In this document: in pieces, positions 44,840 through 54,098 of the stretch | How positions within the stretch are numbered: position 1 is the first letter of the stretch | Layout: the number at the start of each line of letters is the position of its first letter | Assembly: GCA_951812825.1 (NCBI GenBank) | Contig: OX638324.1 | Location: forward strand, 816,459 to 880,458 | Length of the DNA stretch: 64,000 bases | Direction: 5' to 3' | Source of the DNA: an uncultured Dehalococcoidia bacterium | GTDB taxonomy: Bacteria > Chloroflexota > Dehalococcoidia > Lucifugimonadales > GCA-2712585 | Made by a program: the position numbers and the translations under genes | Notes under the pieces: generated by a model | Databases searched by the model: none | What the model was told of the DNA's origin: nothing | Seen by the model: the letters and a program-made list of their open reading frames with translations, nothing else

Positions 44840-45585
44840 CACTCCCCACCCAAACCATCATTTACGAAAAACACGGCCCCGTCGCCCATGTCCGCCTCAA
44901 CCGCCCCCACGTCCACAACGCCTTCAACACCGCCATGCGCGACGACATCTACCAGGCCCTCGAAGCCTCCCGCGACGACTCCGACGTGCGCGCCATCCTC
45001 CTCTCCGCCACGGGCAAAAACTTCTGCGCCGGCGCAGACCTCACCGAATTCGGTACCGCCCCCTCCATCGCCGACGCCCGCGACGCCAGGTGGAACCGCG
45101 ACCTCTGGGGCCTCTTCTTGGCTCTGGAGAAACCCATCCTAGCCGCCATCCACGGCCACTGCATCGGCTCCGGCCTCGAAATGGCCCTCCTCTGCGACCT
45201 CCAAATCGCCTCCTCCGACGCCTCCTTCTCCATGCCGGAAGCCCGCCTCGGCCTCATCCCCGCCGCCGGTGGCACCCAGACTCTCCCCCGGATCCTCGGC
45301 CCCTCCAAAGCCCTCCACCTCCTCCTGGCCGGACGACCCATCTCCGCCCGGGAAGCCCTCAACCACGGCCTCGTCACCCGTCTCATACCCCCAACACGGT
45401 TGCAACAAGACGCCCTCGACCTCGCCAACCACCTCACCTCCCTCAACCCACATACCGTCAAAACCCTCAAGCAGTCCCTGAACCTCGGCTGCGACCTACC
45501 CCTCCCCCAAGCCCTCCAACTCGAATCCCGCCTCGCCCTCAAACTAGCCCACCACCCCCGCTCCCCCACAACATCTCCCCCATAG
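44836..45585 (+). CDS. Enoyl-CoA hydratase/isomerase family protein
   Basis: 249 residues from the ATG at 44836; the longer open frame is inside the methyltransferase gene. Typical crotonase motifs: SATGKNFCAGADLTEFG (first oxyanion NH), HGHCIGSGLEMALLCDLQIA and SMPEARLGLIPAAGGTQTLPR; both catalytic glutamate positions are present. Probably a beta-oxidation-type hydratase or isomerase. Coupled to the methyltransferase by a 4-nt overlap. Confidence 0.9.
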   Translation: MTLPTQTIIYEKHGPVAHVRLNRPHVHNAFNTAMRDDIYQALEASRDDSDVRAILLSATGKNFCAGADLTEFGTAPSIADARDARWNRDLWGLFLALEKPILAAIHGHCIGSGLEMALLCDLQIASSDASFSMPEARLGLIPAAGGTQTLPRILGPSKALHLLLAGRPISAREALNHGLVTRLIPPTRLQQDALDLANHLTSLNPHTVKTLKQSLNLGCDLPLPQALQLESRLALKLAHHPRSPTTSPP

Positions 45586-45606
45586 GGGCGACCCTGGTGG
45601 TCGCCC
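45586..45606 (+). repeat. Family B hairpin repeat
   Basis: GGGCGACC, ctggt, GGTCGCCC. It overlaps the last base of the preceding stop region and is followed by a family C element at 45609-45628. Confidence 0.65.
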
Positions 45607-45661
45607 TTGTCCTAGCGAAGGCGGGGACCCACTCTTCCCCCCTACCCATCCGATCTGGTAG

Positions 45662-45681
45662 GGGCGACCGGCGGGTCGCCC
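45662..45681 (+). repeat. Family B hairpin repeat
   Basis: GGGCGACC, ggcg, GGTCGCCC, again with the gtag leader. A degenerate family A-like string (atccttatcgcagcgaagc) follows at about 45700-45735. Confidence 0.65.
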
Positions 45682-45835
45682 TCTTCTTGCCCGCACATCA
45701 TCCTTATCGCAGCGAAGCAGAGCCGAAGAATCTGCCACCTCCAAGCCCCTTCTCTCCCCCACAAATGCACACAGACGGGACCTTCCCAAAGGAATATAAT
45801 GAATAGCCCCCAACGCCCTTAAAGGAGAAAAAAGA

Positions 45836-46228
45836 ATGCCCACAGCCCGCGGCTCCTTCACCGTCCACATCAAGCCCGATCCACCCTACCTCGACCAGGA
45901 CGGCATCAAGCTCAACCGAAATTTCGTATCCAAGGAATACTCCGGTGACCTGATAGGCGTCGCAGAAGCGCAGATGCTCGCCGCCTACGCAAATACCCCG
46001 GGTTCCGCGGGCTACGTGGCCATCGAGCACTTCACCGGCTCAATTGGCGAAAGGCAAGGCTCCTTCGTCCTTCAACACCACGGAATCATGAACAAGGGCG
46101 ATGGCCAACTCACCGTCACAATCGTTCCCGACTCCGGGACTGGAAAGCTGTCCGGCATCTCCGGCGCCCTGCAAATCGATATCCACGAAGGTCAGCACTC
46201 CTACACCCTCACATACAGTCTCCACTAG
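45836..46228 (+). CDS. DUF3224-like beta-barrel protein
   Basis: 130 residues. The pattern FTVHIKPDPP, SKEYSGDLIGVAEAQMLAAY, GSAGYVAIEHFTGSIGERQGSFVLQH (in parts) and GTGKLSGISGALQIDIHEGQHSYTL fits DUF3224, a small avidin-like beta-barrel family of unknown function. Soluble, no signal peptide. AAAGGAG precedes the ATG at 45836, and a TATAAT at 45795-45800 is a likely -10 box. Confidence 0.82.
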   Translation: MPTARGSFTVHIKPDPPYLDQDGIKLNRNFVSKEYSGDLIGVAEAQMLAAYANTPGSAGYVAIEHFTGSIGERQGSFVLQHHGIMNKGDGQLTVTIVPDSGTGKLSGISGALQIDIHEGQHSYTLTYSLH

Positions 46229-46336
46229 ACTCCCATCCCCTCCCTGCGTCTCACAATCATCTGGTAGGGTCGGTTCGCGAACCCCCCGCCTGCTCTACCC
46301 ACAATTGATCTCAACCGCAGCGCCCTCCCCTACCGT

Positions 46337-46356
46337 GTCCTCGTGGATACGGGGAC
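46337..46356 (+). repeat. Family C hairpin repeat (covarying stem)
   Basis: GTCCTCGT, loop ggat, ACGGGGAC. Compared with the copy at 43934 the loop-closing pair has changed from C-G to T-A on both sides. Confidence 0.65.
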
Positions 46357-46458
46357 CCATCTTACTCCCTTCCATGTAAGCCTCACCCTGGGATTGGCCA
46401 TCCTCGCACACCCCCCACATCCCACCCCCAAACCGCTATAATACCCCCGTCCAACGCC

Positions 46459-48039
46459 ATGAACATCCTGGAATTCCTCACCATCGCCAGCGCCATCGTC
46501 CCCGACCGCACGGCCATCATCTTCGAAGGCCGCCGCATCACCTTTCAGCAGCTGCAACAGCAAGTCAACCGCCTCGCCAACGCCCTCTCCCAACTCGGCC
46601 TCCAACCCGGCCGGCGCGTCGCCTACATGGACGTCAACACCCCGGCACTCATCCAGACCTACCTTGCCTGCACCCAGCTGGACGCCATCTTCGTCCCCCT
46701 TAACTACCGCGCCCGCGCCCAGGAAATCTCTCAAATGCTCCAGACCTGCCAGCCCTCCCTCCTCTTCGCAGGCTCGCGATACCAGGACCTCATCGCCTCC
46801 GTCACCCAAGACGCTCCATCCATCCAACACGTCATAGCCCTGGAAGAAGCCCCCACCAACGACTGGCTCTCCTTCGACGACCTCCTATCCTCCGCCTCCG
46901 ACCACGAACTCCACTTCCCCGCATCCACCGATGCCGACACTTCCCTTCTACTGTTTACATCCGGCACCACCGGCGCCCCCAAGGCCGTAATGCTCACCCA
47001 CAACAGCTTCAGTTCCTACATGCTCTCCAGCGTCGAGCCCGCAGACCCCGAGGTGGAGGAACGAAACCTCCTTTCCCTCCCCATGTACCACGTCGCCGGC
47101 ATCCAGTCCGCCCTCGCCGCCATCTACGGTGGCCGCACTCTCCTCCTTGCCCGCCAATTCGAAGCCCGGCAGTGGATGGAACTTGTCCAGCGCGAAAAGG
47201 CCCACCGCGCCGGAATGGTCCCCACCATGCTCAAGCAGGTCCTCGACCATCCCAATTTCCCCGACTACGACCTCTCCAGCCTGCGCATCATCAGCTACGG
47301 CGCCGCTCCCATGCCCCTGGAGGTCATCCGAAAGGCCATCGAAGCCCTCCCCCGCATCCACTTCATCAACGCCTTCGGCCAGACCGAGACCGCCTCCACC
47401 ATCACCATGCTTGCCCCGGAAGACCACGTCCTCGAAGGCGTCCCCGATGAAATCGAAAAACGCCTCCGCCGCCTCACCTCCGTCGGCAAAGCCCTGGACG
47501 ACGTTGAAATCGCCATCCTCGACGAAAACGGCGTTTCCATCCCCCAGGGACGCGAAGGCGAAGTCGCAGCCCGCGGCCCCCGCCTCATGTCCGGCTATTG
47601 GAGCGACGAACAGGCCACCCGCGACGCCTTTCAGGACAATTGGCTCCTAACCGGCGACCGCGGCTACCTCGACGAGGACGGCTATCTCTTCCTCTCAGGC
47701 CGCTCCAAGGACTTCATCAAGCGTGGCGGCGAAATGATCTCCCCCCAGGAAGTGGAAGACGTCCTCCAATCCCATCCCAACGTTCAGGAAGCCGCCGTCA
47801 TCGGCGTCCCCGACCCCCAATGGGGAGAACGCGTCCGCGCCCTCGTCGTCGCCTGTCACGGCGCAACCCCATCCGCCGATGACCTCATCCGGCACTGCCA
47901 TGACCGACTCGCCAGCTTCAAACGCCCGGAATCCGTCGTCTTCGTCACGGAAATCCCCAAAAACCCCATGGGCAAAGTCCTCAAGCGCGTCCTCCGCGAC
48001 CAGTACGGCTTCCCCTTCGACGACGCCGCTTCTGAATGA
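46459..48039 (+). CDS. Acyl-CoA synthetase (AMP-forming, class I adenylate-forming)
   Basis: 526 residues. P-loop LLFTSGTTGAPKAVMLTH; A5 motif NAFGQTETAS; A7/A8 TGDRGYLDEDGYLFLSGR and FIKRGGEMISPQEVE; the C-terminal catalytic lysine is in KNPMGKVLKR. It activates a carboxylic acid to its CoA thioester via an acyl-adenylate. The neighbouring hydratases suggest a fatty or aromatic acid substrate. TATAAT at 46437-46442 lies 16 nt before the ATG and no ribosome binding site is visible, so the leader is very short. Confidence 0.92.
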   Translation: MNILEFLTIASAIVPDRTAIIFEGRRITFQQLQQQVNRLANALSQLGLQPGRRVAYMDVNTPALIQTYLACTQLDAIFVPLNYRARAQEISQMLQTCQPSLLFAGSRYQDLIASVTQDAPSIQHVIALEEAPTNDWLSFDDLLSSASDHELHFPASTDADTSLLLFTSGTTGAPKAVMLTHNSFSSYMLSSVEPADPEVEERNLLSLPMYHVAGIQSALAAIYGGRTLLLARQFEARQWMELVQREKAHRAGMVPTMLKQVLDHPNFPDYDLSSLRIISYGAAPMPLEVIRKAIEALPRIHFINAFGQTETASTITMLAPEDHVLEGVPDEIEKRLRRLTSVGKALDDVEIAILDENGVSIPQGREGEVAARGPRLMSGYWSDEQATRDAFQDNWLLTGDRGYLDEDGYLFLSGRSKDFIKRGGEMISPQEVEDVLQSHPNVQEAAVIGVPDPQWGERVRALVVACHGATPSADDLIRHCHDRLASFKRPESVVFVTEIPKNPMGKVLKRVLRDQYGFPFDDAASE

Positions 48040-48105
48040 TCCCTTGCTCCCCACCAGCAACCCATCTGGGGATCCCCAACGCCCGCATATCCACGAAATT
48101 TCCCG

Positions 48106-48134
48106 TTGACATGACTAGCCGTCCTGTCTAAACT
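48106..48134 (+). promoter_or_regulatory. Promoter of the P-loop kinase gene
   Basis: A perfect TTGACA (48106-48111), 17-bp spacer, TAAACT (48129-48134). Leader about 35 nt, with AGGAG at 48161-48165. Confidence 0.72.
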
Positions 48135-48175
48135 CACAAACCGCAATCACTGGCCACGTTAGGAGCTTTTCTGCA

Positions 48176-48859
48176 GTGCCCGTTACCAACATACTCGCCG
48201 AGTCCCCCTCCACGTCCACCGCTCCCTCAGCCCTCCTCACTCCTCCCAAACCCACCAAGTCCCTCATCATCCTCCTCGCCGGCGTCCCGGGCACGGGCAA
48301 GACCACCCTCGGCAACGCCCTGCTTGGCAATCTTGGCCTCACCCACCACATCAGCACCGGCTTCCTTCGCGCCGCCATAGATCCCTACCTCCCGCCCCAC
48401 CAGTCTCGCCTTCTACGTCGCCACGCCTTCGACGCCTACGAGCTCCTCGACCCCACCACCCTCCATCCCGACAACTACGTCATCCAGGGCACCATCGCCC
48501 AAACCGACCTGCTCCGCCCCGTGATCCGCACCTGCCTTGAACGCGCCCGCAGAGAGGGCATCGGTCTCATCATGGAAGGCAGCCACTTCATCCCCGGCAT
48601 CATCGACCCGGAGGAGTTTGGCGTAGACCTCCTCTGTGTCCTGGACGTCCCCAATCGAGACGAACTCAAGGCCCGCGCCCTCAGCCCCAACCACCAGAAC
48701 CGCCACCTCTCCTCGTGGGACCTCGATCGCCTGATAATCCTGCAAGACCAGCTCCTTGCCATGGCCCGCCGCCACGACCATCCCATCGTTCCCAACGTCG
48801 ACCTGGACCGCGCCGTCAAAGAAGTCACCCACCTCGCCCTGAACAACTCCCCCGGTTAA
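48176..48859 (+). CDS. P-loop kinase, 2-phosphoglycerate kinase-like
   Basis: 227 residues. Walker A LLAGVPGTGKTTLGNALL near residues 34-51, then THHISTGFLRAAI, YVIQGTIAQTDLLRP and LIMEGSHFIPGII, which together resemble archaeal-type 2-phosphoglycerate kinase and related small-molecule kinases. The first ~28 residues are a Ser/Thr/Pro-rich extension. The start is the GTG at 48176 with AGGAG ten bases upstream and a strong promoter. The exact substrate cannot be read from the sequence; a 2-phosphoglycerate kinase would feed cyclic-2,3-diphosphoglycerate, a solute known mainly from archaea. Confidence 0.7.
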   Translation: MPVTNILAESPSTSTAPSALLTPPKPTKSLIILLAGVPGTGKTTLGNALLGNLGLTHHISTGFLRAAIDPYLPPHQSRLLRRHAFDAYELLDPTTLHPDNYVIQGTIAQTDLLRPVIRTCLERARREGIGLIMEGSHFIPGIIDPEEFGVDLLCVLDVPNRDELKARALSPNHQNRHLSSWDLDRLIILQDQLLAMARRHDHPIVPNVDLDRAVKEVTHLALNNSPG

Positions 48860-48974
48860 CCGTCCCAACCCTCGTCCAAGGGGCTTCCACTGGAATTCCT
48901 TGTCTCAGGCGTATCCATGTGCTAAACTTATGCTCGAATAAATACCCGCAATTTAGCCTTGGTGGAAAGCAAAT

Positions 48975-49730
48975 ATGGGAAACCCGGTAGTGCACTTCGA
49001 AATCGCGGGCCCGGATGGACCTGCCCTGCAGCAGTTCTATCGCGATCTATTTGGATGGAATATTGACGTGCTGGGCAAAGAGATGCTCAACTACAGTTTG
49101 GTGCAAGCAAACGAAGGCGGCATCGGTGGCGGTCTGTTTCCTACGCCCGACGATATGGAGCCGCGAAGCTACGTCACCTTCTACGTGCAGGTTGACGACC
49201 TTCAAGCAGCGCTGGATAAGCTGGCCGCTATGGGTGGAACTCCCATCATGCAACCCACCGAGATTGCCCCGGGCATGGGGGCGGTTGCCATGTTCGTCGA
49301 CCCCGGCGGCAACACCATAGGGCTGTATTCGCTGCCCAATGAATCGGACGGAGAGTCGCCCCCAAAGGGCAACGCTCCGCCGGTGGTGCATTTCGAAGTT
49401 GGGGGTAGCGACGGAGCCGCGCTTACCGATTTCTACATCGGAATGTTCGGCTGGGAAGTACAGCTTCATGAGGAGATGAACTACCGTCTTGTCCAGCAAG
49501 AATCCGGCGGAATCGGCGGCGGCATCTTCGAGCACACGGAGGGCATGCCGCCCAATCATCCATCCGTCGCCGTGATGGTCGACGACTTGCAAGCCTATCT
49601 TGATAGGGCAGTGAACCTGGGCGGCAAGATCATGATGGCTCCTATGGAAATTCCCGGCGGATTTGGTTCCTTTGCCCTGTTCACTGACATTGCCGGAAAT
49701 CGCATCTCACTATTCAAGGATCCCCAGTAA
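48975..49730 (+). CDS. VOC family protein with two glyoxalase-like domains
   Basis: 251 residues made of two homologous halves: VVHFEIAGPDGPALQQFYRDLFGW and VVHFEVGGSDGAALTDFYIGMFGW (each shown in part) start the beta-alpha-beta-beta-beta modules, and each half ends with a metal-site-like VDPGGNTIGLYSLP or TDIAGNRISLFKDP. It resembles the Streptomyces-type two-domain VOC proteins (glyoxalase/bleomycin resistance/extradiol dioxygenase superfamily). Ligand unknown. The coding strand is not C-biased like its neighbours, so it may be a recent arrival. Confidence 0.88.
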   Translation: MGNPVVHFEIAGPDGPALQQFYRDLFGWNIDVLGKEMLNYSLVQANEGGIGGGLFPTPDDMEPRSYVTFYVQVDDLQAALDKLAAMGGTPIMQPTEIAPGMGAVAMFVDPGGNTIGLYSLPNESDGESPPKGNAPPVVHFEVGGSDGAALTDFYIGMFGWEVQLHEEMNYRLVQQESGGIGGGIFEHTEGMPPNHPSVAVMVDDLQAYLDRAVNLGGKIMMAPMEIPGGFGSFALFTDIAGNRISLFKDPQ

Positions 49731-49791
49731 GACTCGTAACGCTCCCAGGCTTGGAACCAACATCGCCTGGGCGCAGATAGGAAGACCCTCC

Positions 49792-51492
49792 CTACCCCGC
49801 CGTCGGCTGTTTGTCCTTGAGCACGTCCGCCGCCCGCGCCGGGTACGGCAGCTCATCCGGGTCCACCGGCACCTCAATCAGCGAGGGCCCGCCCGACGCC
49901 AACGCCTCCGACATAGCCTCCGTCAGTTCACGCTCGTCCGACGCGTAGAACCCCTTGCCCCCAAACAGGTCCATCAGCTTGTCCAGCCGCGGGTTGGTGA
50001 TATCCGCCTCAATGTACCGCTCCCCGTAGAAGAATTTCTGGTACGCCTTCTCGGACCCCCACGAGTCGTTGTTCATCACTATCGCCACCACCGGAATATT
50101 CCACCTCACCGCCGTCTCCATCTCCTGCACGTTCATCAGAAATCCCCCGTCGCCGTTGATGCTTATCACCGGCCTGTCGGGACACCCCATCTTCACCCCC
50201 AACGCCATCGGATAACTGATGCCGATGCACCCCAGGTCCAGCGGGCTGGTCAAGCTGTACGGACGATTGAAGTCCAGCCTGTCGTAGGCGTACCCGGACG
50301 CCGCTCCTGCCTCGATGACTGTCAGCGCGTCAGCGGGATAGATCCGACGCAGCACGTGATAGACTTCCTGCGGCTTCAAAATCTTCCCGGCCCGAGGCCC
50401 CTCCCCATCCAACCGCTCCCGACGCTTTCGACGCAGCTTCGCCGCCTCTCCCAACCGCGCCTCTCCCCCCGGCGGTGCCCCCAACTCCCGCACCAACTCC
50501 AACAGCGCCCGCGACACCGCCCCCACGTCCCCCAGAATCCCCACCTCCACGGGGTGGTTCCTGCCCAGTTCCTCCTCGTCTATCTCCACCTGCACAATCT
50601 TCGCTTCCCGCGGTATGAACCTGTTGTCATAGAACGTCGTGAAGTGCGATAGCCTCGTCCCCAGCGCCAGCACCACGTCCGCCTGCTGCACCAGTTCCGC
50701 CGCCTCCGGCGCCCCCGCCCGACCCAGCATCCCCACGTACAGCCGCTCGTCGTTGGGTATCGAGTCCACCCGCCCGTAGGACGCCACCATCGGCGCGGCC
50801 AGCGCCTCCGCCAATGCGACGACCTCCTCGTGCGCCCGGCCCCACTTCACCCCGCCGCCAGCCACAATCACCGGAAACTTCGCGTCCCTGAGCACCTCCG
50901 CCGCCCGACGCAGCAGCGCCGGGTCCCCCGCCGATGCCTGCGACTGCCGTACCGGCCCCAGCATCCCCTCGTCCGCCTCCACCTCCATCTCGTTCTGAAT
51001 ATCCCGCGGAATATCCACCACCACCGGCCCCATTTTCCCCGAGGACGCCACCCGAAACGCGTGCAGCAGAGTGTCCGGTATCCGACCCGCGTTCGGCGCC
51101 ATCACCGACGCTTTCGCCACCGGACGAAACACCCCAACGTGGTCCACCTCCTGAAACGACCCGCGCCCCATATGCTCCGTCGAAATCCCCCCAATCATCG
51201 CCACCATCGGCGCGTGGGTCACCTGCGCCCCCGCCACCGGCGTCACCAGGTTCGTCGCCCCCGGCCCGTTCGTCACCAGGCACACCCCCGGCCTGCCCGT
51301 CGCGTGGGCATACCCCAGCGCCATGAATCCCGCCCCCTGCTCGTGACGCGTCCCCACGTACTGGATGTCCTCCAGCCCGTACATCGCGTCCATAATCTCC
51401 AGAAACGCCGACCCCACAACCCCGTACACGTAGCGCACCCCCTGAGACCGCAGCACCTCCACCACCCACTTGCCCGCCGACATCTTAACCAT
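49792..51492 (-). CDS. Thiamine-diphosphate-dependent enzyme (acetolactate synthase-like)
   Basis: 566 residues of the POX/ALS family. The catalytic glutamate E51 is in GTRHEQGAGFMALGYA; TNGPGATNLVTPVAGA follows. The ThDP/Mg motif is GDGGFLMNVQEMETAVRWN plus NND. The TEHMGRGSFQEVDHVGVFRP segment recalls sulfoacetaldehyde acetyltransferase and related decarboxylases. No small regulatory ilvN gene is adjacent, so a catabolic decarboxylase or lyase is at least as likely as acetolactate synthase. The ATG at 51492 is used; a second in-frame ATG at 51483 is possible. Confidence 0.86.
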   Translation of the reverse strand: MVKMSAGKWVVEVLRSQGVRYVYGVVGSAFLEIMDAMYGLEDIQYVGTRHEQGAGFMALGYAHATGRPGVCLVTNGPGATNLVTPVAGAQVTHAPMVAMIGGISTEHMGRGSFQEVDHVGVFRPVAKASVMAPNAGRIPDTLLHAFRVASSGKMGPVVVDIPRDIQNEMEVEADEGMLGPVRQSQASAGDPALLRRAAEVLRDAKFPVIVAGGGVKWGRAHEEVVALAEALAAPMVASYGRVDSIPNDERLYVGMLGRAGAPEAAELVQQADVVLALGTRLSHFTTFYDNRFIPREAKIVQVEIDEEELGRNHPVEVGILGDVGAVSRALLELVRELGAPPGGEARLGEAAKLRRKRRERLDGEGPRAGKILKPQEVYHVLRRIYPADALTVIEAGAASGYAYDRLDFNRPYSLTSPLDLGCIGISYPMALGVKMGCPDRPVISINGDGGFLMNVQEMETAVRWNIPVVAIVMNNDSWGSEKAYQKFFYGERYIEADITNPRLDKLMDLFGGKGFYASDERELTEAMSEALASGGPSLIEVPVDPDELPYPARAADVLKDKQPTAG

Positions 51493-52305
51493 CTCTCTAC
51501 CCCCTCAGACTCAGTTCCCAGACCTGCCCCCATCCTCCCACACCCACCCCCTCCCGTCCACCGCTGGCATCGTTGATGATCTCAACCACCACATCCATAA
51601 TGCTCTGTACCCCAATTCATGAGAAGCGCAACCGGATGTCCGACTCTTCCTTCCCAGAATCTCTCAAAGAACATGCTTTGAGTAATCTGGCGCAATACGC
51701 GGATTCTGAACGACTTGAATATCGGCTAGCCAGAATTAGGCTATTCGATGTGTAGAAAGTTGAGCGTCGGGAAGCTCTACCCTAAGCGCTCATCGCGAGG
51801 CTTCTCAATCCTCGCGGTTCTCACGGTCTGCGCGACTACCTTCGGCGCAAATTCGCACCAATTCTGTAATTGCAATGAAAAGTTGAGGTATTCCTGAGGA
51901 GTCGAACTGGATGCAGGTGCTTAGCGCAGTACAACAGTCACTAGATTTGGATTGTGGGACACGTCTATTGGTTCGAGTCCACCCCGGTGGGGATGGAGAC
52001 GGTCGAAGATGCCGGACTAGCCGAATTAGATATGCAATTACACGGAACCCGGCGTGACCAGGCGGCTGCCTGGAAAGGATTCCTTTCCTTTGACCACTAG
52101 ATCGGCGCCGCTGGCTGCGAGACGTCCGTATTCGATCGACACACTCACCTGAGGGGCGCCGGGGCCCCCTTCAATTCTTGCATTGCGGAGCGCAGTTTTC
52201 ATTCTTCAGAGCCATTCCTCTTTTGCGAGTAGTCCTTAATAGAGGGAATGGCAGAACGAATCCCACCTGCCTATTTGGAGATTGTCGCCCCAGTACCAGT
52301 CAGGT
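51493..52305. other. 813-bp region without a clear gene
   Basis: Composition becomes less C-biased here. A 39-codon frame (ATG 51636 to TAG 51755) has plausible codon use but no family and a weak ribosome binding site. At 51901-51995 a string with ctagatttggatt and ggttcgagtcc resembles the anticodon arm and T-loop of a leucine-type tRNA, but the stems do not pair, so at best it is a decayed tRNA. Nothing else is recognisable. Confidence 0.4.
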
Positions 52306-53565
52306 TCAGCTATAAGGCTCCACTTCCTTCCGAAAAGGGAATTCGCAGTAGGCGCATAAGGTTGCTGAAGGCTGATTCTCGAACTCGCACTGGGGGCACA
52401 GGACAACGTCCCGAACGGTTCCTCGTTTCACATGATTTCTTAGCCATACTGCCAAGAAGGCAGGCAATGCAAAGGCCGCAACTTTTACTAGCAAGTCCGG
52501 AATTGCCGCGTGAAGCCACACAAAGAAGAACACCACTATAATGACAGCCGACAGCACAATTGTACCTATTACTTCACGCCAATAGCTAAGCATTCTCCAG
52601 GAGACTGCCATAGATGCAATTGCAAGGGCGAATGCCACCATCGAAAATGGGAAAAACCACTTGGCATATGCGCTCCTTGGGTCGGCGTCCGACCCGCCAA
52701 ACATCAAGACTAACGAGCCCGAAATTATCAGGGAGAATGTGCCTATCGAAATCAGCGCGGCAGTACGCCACTCATTTCTCTGGTTCATCTCCCAAATGCC
52801 CAACGCAACTGCGACCGGCACGAACAGGTTAAGGCCGGGAATGGAAAAGAATATGAGGTACATGAGCAAAAGAATGGCCCCTACAACGAAGGCCATGGGA
52901 AGTGTCTTCCAGTTCACTATGGACCGGGACCGAGAGAGGGCCAGCGCCGCACCTGCCCAGGAGACTGAAAGAACAATCACCACCGTCCAGAATTCCAGAC
53001 TCGAAAACAAGGCCCGACTCTTGGATTCGATGGAGAAGTCCGTTGGCGCATAGCGTCCCACGCGAGCGTGTGTCCACCTTCCGTCGGGAGTTCCAACAAC
53101 AACTCCCTGCAGCCCTAAGGCCACAATAACATTGCCGGAGTCACTGTCGTAGATCATCGACATGGGATCCGAACCAAGCCGCCGCTCCCCATGATGTCCA
53201 GTGTCCTCAGCCTGCATCCACACGTTTGAACTGTCCCGGAAAAGCTCCGTCGAAAAAACAACTTCCCGCCACCCATCAGGACCCTCTCGCAAAATTCTGG
53301 ATCCGTCCAGAGAATATCGTCCCCTTGGAGTTTCAATCTCCTGGTCTCCTGTCCCAGGTAGTCGCGAGGTCAGTCTCGGAATCCAGGTAAAACCGCCATC
53401 CCTACTGATATAACGAATGTCACTGTCCGGCTCCGCAACTGCATATATGGGACCATTTTCTATGATGCCAAGTTTGGTAACGCCTCTTTCCAATTCCCCG
53501 TTACTGAAAGCGAAAGTTACTAGTGCAACTGCCACCGCCGTCATCAACATCGTCCACATTCTCAT
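52306..53565 (-). CDS. Unrecognised membrane protein: Asp-box domain, six helices, zinc ribbon
   Basis: 419 residues from the ATG at 53565 (an ATG at 53559 has better spacing to AGAGGA). In order: an N-terminal signal-anchor (MWTMLMTAVAVALVTFAF); an extracytoplasmic ~170-residue part with an Asp-box/BNR motif SRDGGFTW and the repeated-blade feel of IRYISRDGG...VFSTELF...IVALGLQG; about six transmembrane helices (about residues 195-385); and a C-terminal cytoplasmic zinc ribbon CPQCEF...CAYCEF. I do not recognise the whole architecture. Lower GC and no C bias suggest acquisition. Upstream on the same strand is a small membrane protein gene. Confidence 0.6.
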   Translation of the reverse strand: MRMWTMLMTAVAVALVTFAFSNGELERGVTKLGIIENGPIYAVAEPDSDIRYISRDGGFTWIPRLTSRLPGTGDQEIETPRGRYSLDGSRILREGPDGWREVVFSTELFRDSSNVWMQAEDTGHHGERRLGSDPMSMIYDSDSGNVIVALGLQGVVVGTPDGRWTHARVGRYAPTDFSIESKSRALFSSLEFWTVVIVLSVSWAGAALALSRSRSIVNWKTLPMAFVVGAILLLMYLIFFSIPGLNLFVPVAVALGIWEMNQRNEWRTAALISIGTFSLIISGSLVLMFGGSDADPRSAYAKWFFPFSMVAFALAIASMAVSWRMLSYWREVIGTIVLSAVIIVVFFFVWLHAAIPDLLVKVAAFALPAFLAVWLRNHVKRGTVRDVVLCPQCEFENQPSATLCAYCEFPFRKEVEPYS

Positions 53566-53852
53566 TCCTCTGCCGGAAACCGACAACCGGCGACAAGAAC
53601 GCATTAGGCGATGCGCCTTCAGGAGTGGAAACGCAATAGACTGGGAGGTTGCGTGATGAGTTGATCCAGACGCGGATCCCGTACAGATATCGCTGTTCGG
53701 AAAGGGTTCTCGTATCGAATTACGCCTATCAGACCGTGCGGACATGTATCGATACTAGCATGAGCGCATCCACATTGCCACTGTTATTATTGCTTGTGCC
53801 GGCAACTATTCCCATTCTACATAAACGCTGGACACAACCTGTCCTGCGTGTA

Positions 53853-54098
53853 TCAGCCATCTGATAGAGCTCTGATTAAGCTGGATAGAAGGAACGCAGA
53901 AACGGAAATCACCATTCCCGCAACGGCTACTTCAACGCCTTTTCCTTGTTTCCTGTTCTTGAAGTGTCCAATAATGGAAAGTACGAGTCCAACCACGGCG
54001 CAGGGCATAGAAAGAAATAGCCCAAGGGAGGGTACAAAGGCATATACCAAAGCAAAAATCCCGAATGAGAGTCCCGCGACAGCCATGATGTGTGCCAT
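53853..54098 (-). CDS. Small DUF4190-like membrane protein
   Basis: 81 residues with two or three hydrophobic segments: MAVAGLSFGIFALVYAF, LGLFLSMPCAVVGLVLSIIG and VAVAGMVISVSAFLLSSL. The G-x-x-x-G/PCAVVGLVLSIIGHFKNR pattern fits DUF4190-type small membrane proteins, whose function is not known. The start is the ATG at 54098. It shares strand and composition with the 52306-53565 gene, 290 bp away. Confidence 0.6.
   Translation of the reverse strand: MAHIMAVAGLSFGIFALVYAFVPSLGLFLSMPCAVVGLVLSIIGHFKNRKQGKGVEVAVAGMVISVSAFLLSSLIRALSDG

Noticed and set aside
45700-45735. Thirteenth family A copy
   Set aside because: Only the gaagaat end and part of the left arm match; the interior is different, so it is not counted.
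48176-48859. Adenylate or shikimate kinase
   Set aside because: It has the P-loop but lacks the NMP-binding and lid signatures; the IxGTxxQxD-type text fits 2-phosphoglycerate kinase-like proteins better.
49792-51492. Assignment as IlvB
   Set aside because: No ilvN, ilvC or ilvD nearby, and the FQEVD segment is shared with sulfoacetaldehyde acetyltransferase-like and other ThDP enzymes, so the specific symbol is not supported.
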